A DNA stretch of 64,000 bases from Moringa oleifera (lineage: Eukaryota > Streptophyta > Magnoliopsida > Brassicales > Moringaceae), in assembly GCA_021397835.1 (NCBI GenBank), contig JAJFZO010000049.1, positions 5,089,001-5,153,000 of the forward strand, read 5' to 3'. Below the pieces are notes generated by a model. That model searched no databases. It saw only the letters and a list, made by a program, of their open reading frames with translations, and had not been told where the DNA came from. The position numbers were made by a program, and so were the translations under genes. Shown in pieces: positions 22,905-32,954 of this stretch; position 1 is the first letter of the stretch, and every line of letters starts with the position of its first letter.

Positions 22905-25000
22905 TCGAAGACCTGACACAAGCTATAGCATTGAGACAGCGATCGTGCAATAAAGTCGTGAAAGGGTCTCAGAACTCTTTCCTCTTCCTAATGTACTCAA
23001 TTGGGATGTGTAATAAATATTTGAAAAAAAAAATCTGGATTTTTTGTTTGTTTCAGTTTACAGATCATCGTGCAGACTCCAGAGGCACCATTAATCTTAT
23101 TTTTTCCCGGCCAAATTAAATTTTTGAAAACAAAAAGGCTAATTAATTAGTAATTTGAGGTGACAATTACTTATATGGATCAGAATTTTTTGTTAATCTT
23201 AATTATATTGATTTTTTAAAAAATACTAATATGTGTTAATTCATTGAAATCGATATTTATGATTTTATTTGTTTATTTATTTTATAAAAATAATAAATTA
23301 TCAAAATATTCTTTCGCATTTTTTTTAAAAAAATCAACATTAATTCAGATTAGTTAAAAATAATGAAAGTTAAGTTTTTGCCTCATTTATCATTGGGCTA
23401 GCTTTTTTTTTTTATTAATTCATTTTATTACAATTAATTTTTTTTTAAAGGTTAAAAATCTGTTATCATGATAAATATGTAAATCTACAGAGGCAGCAGA
23501 GACTAGTTCTATTACACTGCTGGAGTTACTACACTTTTCTTTTGGGCTGCTTGTTAGTATTATTTGGATTTTTTTAGGCTTGCTCTATATTAAAATAATA
23601 TTTTATTTTATCAAAATAAAAAGTTAAAAAATATTTATTTTATTTAAATTTTTACAATATATATTGTATATGTAGTATTTTAATATAGTGTAATTTAATT
23701 TTAATTTTTATTTTTAAAAAAATTATTTTAATTAAAAAATTCAACAAATTTTAACTTGTAACTTTTTATATACAAACTAATATTCAAGTTTTTATGATAA
23801 AAAATTAAAAAATTTTAAATATTAAATATATATATATATTAAAAAATTTATGTTATTAAAAAATTATAAAAATATTTTATGTACCAATATTATTTAAAAT
23901 TAAAAAAATTAAAATATTATAAAATATTATTTAAATTTAAAAGACTTTTAATTTTAAAACTTGATTAAAATTTATATAAATTAAAAATTCATATAGAAAA
24001 TTAACCCAATCAAAATTGCATAGCTTGCAATGGAAAACACAAATAGGAATTTTCTTTTCATATTTTTATTTATATTTTTAAATAAAAATTTTAAAAATAT
24101 AATTATATTTATTTTATGTTATGATCAAACTTTTATATTTTAAAATTTGATATTAAAAATTTAATATTTAAATTTAATATTTTATACAATAAATTTTGAT
24201 TTAAATTTATTTGCAAATATAAAAAAATATTTAAGTTACCTTTAAAGATGGCAACGGATCAAGTACTTGTTTATTCAAAAATCACAAATTCAAACCAGAT
24301 TAAAATATAAGCCATCTCAAACTCATTTAAAAATTTAATTTTAATATTTGAATCCATTTTAAATTCGTTTATTATTACCCATATAGTACTCGTTCAAAGC
24401 AATTTATTTTATTTATATATTTACATATTTTAATAAAATATTTTTATTAATTAAATGAAAATTTTAAATTTAATAACAAAAATTTGAAATTTGAAATTAA
24501 AATTTTAATATAATTAAATTTTAAATAAAAAAATTCAATATATTAATATAATTATATAAATGAATTCAGTTAATAGGCATCCAAAAATTAAAACACGAAT
24601 CTGATATGAATCTAATTTACGTATTAAATTTTAAGTTTAATTCTGCTCAAATCAGTTAAAGCATTGCTCAAATTTTAAAAAAATTACAAAAAATAAATAT
24701 TATATTCAAAATTGAAAATTGAATCCAAAATAAAATAAACAATTCATTTGAATAATTTTCTAGATATGTTAACAACAATTTTTTAAAATTTTCATAATTA
24801 TTTGAGTAAAATTTGAATACAAAATTTTACATTCAAATTTGAAAATTTATTATTTTTAAATATAAAAATTAAATAATAATATAAAATAAGTATTAAAATT
24901 TTAATTATAATATTTACCTTATATTTTGACAACCGCTACCCACTGAGCACAGATAAAGTTTTTGGGCTCGAAAGCCCAATAAAAATGAAAAAGCTTTTTA
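22905..25000. repeat. AT-rich intergenic block
   Basis: No exons. From about 23,150 to 24,930 the sequence is extremely AT-rich with long A/T runs. It includes one copy of a dispersed repeat (24,241-24,670, listed separately) whose inverted relative lies near 38.3-38.75 kb. Confidence 0.7.
24241..24670 (-). mobile_element. dispersed AT-rich repeat, copy A
   Basis: The reverse complement of this stretch aligns imperfectly over roughly 400 bases with 38,322-38,750. Shared landmarks are a TTTGAG start, a TATATTAATATAT core and TTATTAAATTTAAAATTTT. The left edge carries GATGGCAACG (24,247-24,256), matching GATGACAATG at the opposite end of copy B. Such a terminus resembles hAT-type inverted repeats. 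Decayed and non-coding. Confidence 0.5.
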
Positions 25001-25075
25001 GAAATAGGCCCTGAAGAGGGGTGCCCATTTCAATCGTCAGCGATATACAGGGTGCGATGCAAAACCCTAAACTGG
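24960..25075 (+). promoter_or_regulatory. uL24m promoter: paired site-II elements and telo-box
   Basis: TGGGCTCGAAAGCCCA near 24,963-24,979 holds two facing TGGGCY elements, and AAACCCTAA lies at 25,062-25,070. Both motifs are well known in plant ribosomal and mitochondrial-protein gene promoters (site II/TCP-bound and telo-box). No TATA box is obvious. Confidence 0.6.
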
Positions 25076-25414
25076 CAATTGACGTACAGTGACGATTCAC
25101 CAGAACTAGGATCAGTAAGACGGGGAGTCACCATTCGGAAGCTAGGCGAAAGGTAGTCCCTTTCTTCCCGTTTCACGCTTTGCTAGCTGGGTCAAGTATA
25201 CCGGTGTATCCTTAATGTTGTTTTTATCGTTGCAATGGGCGTATGATAGTGCAAAAATGGTCGCTGATTTGAATTTTGTTTATTGGGATTTAATGCTATT
25301 TGGGTATACAATTGAGCGATTTTTTTGTGGGTTTTATTATATTTTTGAAGATTAAAATGGAAGACTAATTGGCTTTGGACACTACAGGTGTTTTGTATTT
25401 GATTAACGGTGATC

Positions 25415-27425
25415 ATGGGTTGGAAGGCGGCTGAGAAACTCATTAGGCACTGGAAGATCCTCAGAGGGGATAATGTGAGAATGCAATGAATTTTACATTG
25501 TAACGAACTGATTCGTTGTCTTTTTCTTTGTTCTCATTTTGATGCGGAAATTGCTACAGAATTATATTCTAGTGGCTAAACTTTAATATTCTTAGGTGAT
25601 GATAATCCGGGGTAAGGATAAAGGTGAGACTGGAGTTATTAAGCGTGTCATTCGCTCTCAAAATCGTGTTATTGTTGAGGGTAAAAATCTGGTAAGAGAC
25701 TCTACTTGTGTCTTCTTGTGTTCATGCTCTGTCAAATTTGTGAAAATTCCCTTTTCCTTTTTGGACATGCTGTATGTTATTGTTTCTTAATGCTTAGGAT
25801 TAGCAGTTATTTGGTTGTTGATCTTTGCTTATGTGTTCTTTATCCTGGCCACTTGAATTTAACTGGATTGTGTCAATCTTGTATTTTAACTCTCTTACAG
25901 TCTATATGGGATATAAGCAATGGCCTTTCCTGCTACTTTTAGATGCTTAATTGTTGCTTTGTCATACTATATTTGCAGGTGAAAAAGCATATTAAGGCAG
26001 GACCAGGTCATGAAGGTGGGATCTTTACAGTTGAAGCTCCACTTCATGCCTCAAATGTTCAAGTAGTTGACCCAGACACAGGGTACAGTTTTACTTCGGA
26101 TTTGTAGTTAGCTACCTTTAATTCTTTTTATTATTTGCATATCACAGAGAAATGATTAATGGTTGCTTGTGCAGGAAGCCTTGTAAGGTTGGGGTTAGAT
26201 ACCTAGAAGATGGAACCAAGGTTAGAGTATCTAGAGGGCTGGGGGCATCTGGTTCTATAATCCCTCGTCCTGAGATCTTAAAAATAAGAACAACACCAAG
26301 GCCTACAGTTGGTACTTAACTAAAGCTTATGACCATATTTTCAATTCTTTCATTTATTCTCTTATTATATTGACACTGATCTCCCATAGTGCATTTTAGT
26401 GACAGGAGACTATGCAACTGTACATATTAATTACTTGAGAGTCTAAGTTTCAAATTATTGGATACTTACTGACTGGTGACTTTGTCCATGGTACCCCAAT
26501 TAGGAATACTCTTGACACAATTTCTTTTCTGAGAGATAAGCATCTGAAAGTACTGTTAAGCATAAGTGATAGTAGTTAAATTGCCAGAAACAGAAATTCT
26601 TTAGTGTTCCCTTATTATAAGTAACAAAAATCTTGTTTATAGGACACATTTCATGAAATTGATGTTTCAGAATGCCCACTTCACTTTTCCAGACAAGAAA
26701 AAGAGATGTAATCTCTATATAAATTATTGATAGGAAATGCAGAAGATTTACAGATATATCTGTCCATTTTTATTGGTAAAAAACTTATGTTTGCTGGATC
26801 ATAAGATTACTTAAATTACTCTATGAGACAGATACATCTTGGAAATTATAATTGCCATTAAGAACTGATATTGTTGCAATCCATAGTAGAGGCTTGTTAA
26901 TTGCTGATTCTGGAGCTAATTGGCTATCCTCCTTCAATCAGCTTGAAATGTTTGAAAATTCTGGACTTAATTTTGGGTAGTAGAAAGATTGAACGTGTCA
27001 GGTGAAATCGAGGTGATTTTCTCAATATTTTCCTCTGTCTGTAGTTACGTCTATGAGTGTGAAGAGCCAGGGGAATTTTTTGTGGCAATGTTCCATGCAT
27101 AATTATATGAGATGTTGACTACTGTGAGCTTTTTGAGTTTTTACACTTTCAGTGAGAATAATAGCAAAAGATCATGACTTGTAGAGTCTTCCCAAAAGAT
27201 TAACACAATAAGGTTTGGTGTCTAATGAAGTTTTATTGTGAATCACCTGGTTAACGTGCGTTCCTTATGCTCAAAAAGCAAAATAATTGAATTCGGTTCT
27301 GCTTATGTAATTTACTCCGTTTTGTTTTTGTTCTTGCTGCAGCTGGCCCTAAGGATACTCCAATGGATCTTGTGTTGGAGAAGACATATGATGCTAAAAC
27401 TGGAAAGGGCATGCCTGACCTTTAG
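25415..27425 (+). CDS. mitochondrial large-subunit ribosomal protein uL24m
   Basis: Five coding exons, 25415-25474, 25596-25691, 25979-26082, 26175-26311 and 27343-27425, join to 480 nt, 159 residues. The N terminus is MGWKAAEKLIRHWKILRGDN. A KOW motif follows (VMIIRGKDKGETGVIKRVI, residues about 21-39), then the L24 core (VEGKNLVKKH, GGIFTVEAPLHASNVQVVDP) and the end TYDAKTGKGMPDL. Length and sequence match my memory of Arabidopsis At5g23535, annotated as a mitochondrial-type uL24. The protein binds 23S-type rRNA and helps assemble the mitochondrial 50S-like subunit. Intron 4 is about 1 kb; all splice sites are GT-AG. The promoter has telo-box and site-II motifs. Confidence 0.93.
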
Positions 27426-28600
27426 ATATCCTCAACTGTTCATTATGACATTGAACATATCATCCATCTAAGATGTTTTAGAAATATGCGCTGGCTGTGG
27501 GTTATATGTATGCTGGGATGAATGATGATCTTCTACCAAATTCTGCTGACTGCCAATTTTGATCGGGTTTGAGATGTTGCAGCTGACATGTCTGATTTAT
27601 AATTGAAATTCTAGTGTTCCAGATCCATGGGTCTGGCTGCACTGAGTTTAGATTGTCAACGTCCCCTGTCATGTGTTAGTATGGATGGACAGTACCCATG
27701 TTGAATTGATGGTTGCCAAGTGCCTGATTAAACCTGAAGCTTATGAAGACTAGGCATTTCATGGATATGACTTGTTGGTTTCTCTTACTCACAGTTACCA
27801 ATTTTTGTTGGTAAAAATTGGTCAATAAGATTTCCACCAGTGAGTTCCTTTTAAGGACTTTGAATATCCAAACAGAGTGGATTTCGATTTAACTGTTTTC
27901 TGAACTGGCCTGTTTCTTTAATACCATTTAACACTTGCGAGTACTGTCTTGACCTTGGTAACATGTAACCATGCAAGGACCAGTTATGAAGCTCATTGGA
28001 TGTTGGGAAAAGAGCCAATGCCAGAGACTGTAAGGAGTCGTTTGAAGGATGATTCCTAGGCTTTATGTTGGCATCTTTACTGCAGCCCAGGTTTTTCCGG
28101 GGAATCGCCCAGTAGCTTGTCACTTGCCATCTTACAAATTCTGAGTGAAGCCTTCCAGATTTACAATAAATTCCTATATCTTAGTGGAAAAATACAATTT
28201 TATTTTGTGAACATACAAGACTTGCAATCATAATTTAAAATAGAAGAAAATGATATATAATTTAAAATTTAATATTATAATCAGATGGACAAATGGAGCA
28301 TACCAAATTTATGAAATCTGTACAATTACCACACATGTTTTTATTTTAAAAATCTTAAATTAAAATCCAATGAGAACTATCATACTGTAGTAAAGTCCCT
28401 AGCCCACAAACCGCGTTGGTTTTTTTTTTTACAACCCCTTAAAGTTGGTGTCCGTACAACATAGGAGATCCGAGAAGCTGATTTCATTACTGATCAAATG
28501 CGACAAACCCTTGATAGGATCTTTTGATTTAAAACGAATGCGAAAACGCGACATGGTTTTCTGTTTCCTTTGTCTGGATTACTTTCGGATATGACGGCCA
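27426..28600. other. spacer between uL24m and the vicilin gene
   Basis: Contains the uL24m 3'UTR on the left and an AT-rich patch from about 28,190 to 28,380. No exon on either strand. The vicilin promoter lies at the right end. A CACGTA-type ACGT core sits near 28,599. Confidence 0.5.
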
Positions 28601-28750
28601 CGTACGATGGACACTTGTCTTTACGCATGGCCCTTGCTCGCCACTGTCATCCCTGCTCATCTCCCTCTATTTGTATGTAGTGGCACCTGCCACTGGCTTC
28701 CACCACTTTATCGAGCAAGAGAGTTCTCGATGATCACAGTCACAGGAGCC

Positions 28751-30787
28751 ATGGAAGCAAAGTTTTGTTTACCCGTCTTGGTCGTGTCTGTTTTGCTTCT
28801 GTTCACTGGTTTAGCTCATGCGGTGAAGGATCCCGAACTGATGCAGTGCAAGCACCAGTGCAGACATCTCCGCCAGTACAGTGATGAGGAGAAGCAGAAA
28901 TGCATAGAAAGGTGCGAAGACTACTATGTGGAGAAGAAGAGAGGAGAAGGACAGCGATTGCGAGATTGTAAAGCAGTACTGGGCGCTGAAAACGATGAAG
29001 CAAGTCTGCAGCGGTTGAGTCAATGCCAGGAGAAGTGCGAAGGCTGGCTGAGGGCGCAGCAGAGGCAGCTCTGTCGCTACCGCTGCCAGCAGAGGTGGAG
29101 CAGAGAACAAGAGCGAGAAGGAGACGGACACAAAAGAGATGAAGAAAAAGAAGACGAAGAAGAATTTGATAAAGATGAGGACAACCCTTATGTTTTTGAA
29201 GATGAACGCTTCACCGCAGTAGTGAAGACAGAGCATGGAAGAGTGGATGTGCTCGAGAAGTTCACCAAGAAATCCAAGCTCCTTCGCGGCATCAAGAATT
29301 ATCGGATAGGACTTCTTGTAGCTAACCCTCACACCTTCGTCGTTCCAAGCCACTGGGATGCCGATGGTGTTTTCTTTGTTGCTCGAGGTACTCATTTTCT
29401 ATTCAATTCCTCATTTCATCTGCTTCCTCAGTTTGGTTTAGTTTCATGTTCTTCAATGGATTGTGATGGGTATTGACGTATTAAGGATCACTGTAGGTCG
29501 AGGGACTATCTCTCTGGTGGGAGATGGTAAGACGGATAGCTTTATCGTTGAATGTGGAGACATCATAAGGGTTCCTGCAGGGACTCCTGTTTATATGATC
29601 AACAGAGATCACAAGGAGAAACTGTCCATCGTTAAGCTAGGCCAGTCAATCTTCCTGGTGGATACACGGTACAAAGATCGATCACTCTCTTGTTTCTGTT
29701 TCTGTTGGTGATCAAGATGATTAGTTGAAGTTCCTAAGTGCAGGCGTTTTACGGGCCAGTGGGGAAGACCCCGAATCGTTTTACACAGCATTCAGCGATG
29801 AGATACTTGAAGCTGCCCTCAAGGTAAGTCCCCATTCTTTTTCTTTCTTCCTTTTTCCGGGAAAATTGACCGGAAAGCGGAAGAAACTCATACGGACTGT
29901 TGAATATCAGACCGCAAGGGAGAATCTGGAGGCGCTGTTTGGACAACAAGATCAAGGAAGCATTGTGAAAGCGCGAAGAGAACAAATTCACACCGTGAGC
30001 AGCCACGCGAAGGAAGGTGACGGCCTTTGGCAATCCAGGGATGGTCCGTTCAATCTCCTCAAGCATTCCACTCACTCTAACAACTACGGCCAACTCATCG
30101 AAGCTGGCCCTGACCCTTACAGGCCTCTTCGAGACCTCAATGTCATGGTCTCTTTCATCAACATCACCAAAGTAAGTCTTCTCTCCGTCACACCGGGCAC
30201 TCGTATCTATCAATCTACGTAGCTCACGTCGTCATGTAACCATCAGGGATCCATGTCTGCTCCGTTCTACAACTCCAGGGCAACGAAGATAGCTACAGTT
30301 GTCTCCAGGAAAGGCTACTATGAAATGATTTGTCCTCAAGATGAGTTGTCCTCCCAAAAGAGCGGCCCAAGTTTCCGCAGAGTAAGTGCTCCCCTTAGAA
30401 GGAACACAGTCTTCATCGTCCCTCCAGGGCATCCGTTGGTGATGGTGGCGTCCATAGACGACGATCTGCATGTTGTCTGCTTTAAGGTGAATGCTCAAGG
30501 CAACATCAGGTACCCTCTTGCAGGTAAAATCATCCCACCTTTCTTCTTCCTTTAATCTCTCTGCAACCCCGCTTTAGAAAAGTTCTAGCTGATCAAGTAA
30601 TTTTTTCTTCTTGGGTATCCAATCTACAGGGAAAAGTAACATTGTGAAGAGGATGGAGAGGGAAGCGAAAGAGTTGGCCTTCAAATCAAATGCAGAAGAG
30701 GTACAGAAAATCTTTAGTAACCAGGAGGAGGAGTACTTCTTCCCTGGGCCAAGGAAACAGCGAGAACGTAGTCGTGATTATCACTGA
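28751..30787 (+). CDS. PAP85: vicilin-type 7S globulin (double cupin), PAP85-like
   Basis: Six-exon vicilin: 28751-29387, 29497-29668, (29739 or 29744)-29823, 29911-30171, 30247-30523, 30630-30787. Signal peptide at residues 1-24 (VSVLLLFTGLAHA). The N-terminal region carries Cys-x3-Cys pairs (CKHQC, CIERC, CQEKC, CRYRC) as in antimicrobial vicilin peptides, then an acidic stretch. Cupin 1 spans exons 1-3 (HTFVVPSHWDADGVFFVARG). Cupin 2 spans exons 4-6 (SAPFYNSRATKI, NTVFIVPPGHP, FFPGP). Using acceptor CCTAAG at 29,738 the frame stays open, 529 residues. The stronger acceptor GTGCAG at 29,743 exposes AFYGPVG in a different frame from the following EDPESFY (see findings). Seed storage in protein vacuoles is expected. 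ATG 28751 was chosen as the start of the signal peptide; in-frame ATGs exist at 28,607 and 28,730. The locus may be functional or newly damaged. Confidence 0.82.
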
Positions 30788-30899
30788 GAACCAGAGAGTG
30801 CGAGTATAATGTATAGTGTCTAATAAGTTAGAATCAGTTTCGGCTTTGACTAATTACAGGAGGGTTTTGTGGGCTCACATTATAATATTTGCGAAGTAA

Positions 30900-31960
30900 T
30901 GAAAGATATAGCAATGAACAATGGCAGCCTTTATGCAAGCAGATGTAAATATGAAGGTCTGAGTTCTTACTTTAAATAAAACAAAGCTGTTTTCTGACAA
31001 TTTTGTTTAATTAATTAACATCAATAGGTTTACACTTTTTTCAAACAAACTTAGATTTTGATAAATTAGGAATATTTAAATTAACATTTTTTTTACAATA
31101 TTAGATTGGAACTTAAAATTTTTATTAATTGAAAATGATAATTTTAAAAAAAATATTTAAAATATTTTAAAAATTCAATTATATTATTAAAAACTTAGAA
31201 TTTTATGAAAAAATAAATATTATCTACAATTTTGAAGGTAAAATTTATTTGAATTTAGTAACAAAAATATTTTAATGTTTGTTAATCACTGTAAATTAAA
31301 ATTTTATTTGATTTAGTTAACATAATCTATGAATTAATTAAATTCATTTATTTATTTTTAAAAATTAATTTTATTTTAAAAAGTATATATAAAGTTTCAT
31401 GCCGCATTACTCATATTTATATTTTAAGATGTAACATAGGCAAGATAAAGAATATTATTATTATTGAAGTCAGCCAAATAAGAAAAAGGTAAAACTGAAT
31501 CTTTACAAACTAAGCAAACTCAATGTTCAAACTCTTATAACTACAGATAATAGTAGAAATTAATAAATTTTGAAATTAAGATAATAAATGATGCACCTTC
31601 ATAAAATAAATTTTAAAAATATTTTATTATATTGTAATTCACATAAAAAAACAAAAAAATAAGTGAAAATTCTTATCAAATTTTTATAAAATATTTTTGA
31701 ATAAAAAAATTTATTGGATGATCATAAAAATACAATTATATATTTTAAAATCTTATTGATTAGAAAGAACACATTTACAAGTTTTTTCCAACTATAAGCT
31801 ATGTATTTATTTATATTACACTGTTGGATATAAATCCTTTGGCATCCCCTTTTTTATTGTTCCATTTTTGTATTAATTATAAATTAATATAAAATTAATA
31901 TTTTTAAAAATAATATAAATCAAATAATCCATAGGACCATGTCTTTCACCTCAAGACGGA
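30900..31960. repeat. AT-rich intergenic block
   Basis: After the vicilin 3'UTR the sequence becomes A/T-run rich from about 31,000 to 31,920, without exons. No clear repeat partner was identified. Confidence 0.55.
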
Positions 31961-31979
31961 AAACAGTGATTAGCTAGTT

Positions 31980-32915
31980 GCTTTCTTCTTTTACATTTTG
32001 GGTTCTGGCCCAGGTGGCCCGGTCCAGAACTTCAATCAGGGATCAAACAAGCCCAATTTGCATTCTCTGCGCCGAAATCAAATCTTCCCTGTCATGACTG
32101 AGAAGTTAAAATTCAAACAGAGGGAAAGAAGCATCCGTTCCCAGGACAGACTAAATGAGCTTAGTTTTTCAGGTTGGATTTTTGTAACAGAACTACCGAA
32201 CTTGAGCGGCCCTTAAAGACGCCATCTTGGCTAGATTGATGCTTCATCCAGGCTTCTATCTTTTCCATACTTCCTGTTTGGTACTTGTGGGTATGTATTT
32301 GGGAGTGTCTGTGATATTTACATGTTCGATAAAATGTCTCACAGACATTCTGCCGCAGCTTTGGGTGAAAACTGTTGCTTGCTTTAGGTTTTTTCTTTTC
32401 CTTTTTTCTGGGTGAATTGGACGATAAGTCCCCTGTACACTGCGGGACAAGTGACCTTGTGTTTTACTTGCTTTATCTGATGATTTGGAGCTGCTTCTTG
32501 TTTTTCTCCTCATTTGGTTGCGCAAAGAATGTATAATCCCCAGTCTTCTTTTCCTTTATGTAACCAGAAAGCCGTGCTTAGACTGTGGTATATTCTATAA
32601 TAACGTAGGCTGTTGAACTTGGATTATTTTTTATTAATGTCTAGTCCCCTCTTAGTCTCCTCAACAGCTCACCAGTAGCAAGGTGTCTTTCAATAAGCTG
32701 AACCACCAGGGAAAAGCAAACAAGTTCCCTCACTGATTTCTACTCTTTTTTAGATCATTTTGTGTCCTTGCATGTTAAACTGTTAATTTTACTCAGCCAT
32801 TCAATTATAAGAAATTGATTTTCGCTGCCGTTGAGTTGCTTTCTAAGTTTTTGTTTTCAAAATGCTTTTCTGTTTCTTAGGAGTGCTCTTATATTGCAGC
32901 TTCTGATCCTTTCAG
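31980..32915 (+). other. PPR gene promoter and probable 5'UTR intron
   Basis: Upstream of the PPR ATG there is a splice acceptor TTTCAG at 32,910-32,915 (and a second, TTTTGCAG, ending 32,931). GC-richer leader-like sequence lies around 31,995-32,220. This suggests a first non-coding exon and a 5'UTR intron, but I could not fix the donor. No protein-coding exon is seen. Confidence 0.35.
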
Positions 32916-32954
32916 GTGCTGCATTTTGCAGTTAAAGGCATTTTGGTAAAGAAA

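Noticed and set aside
27510..27560. Box C/D snoRNA-like ATGATGA...CTGA pattern
   Set aside because: Boxes too close together, no C'/D' boxes or terminal stem; likely chance.
28607..28750. Earlier in-frame ATGs of the vicilin gene (28,607 and 28,730)
   Set aside because: The extension precedes a good signal peptide; the 28,730 ATG would add only seven residues and remains possible.
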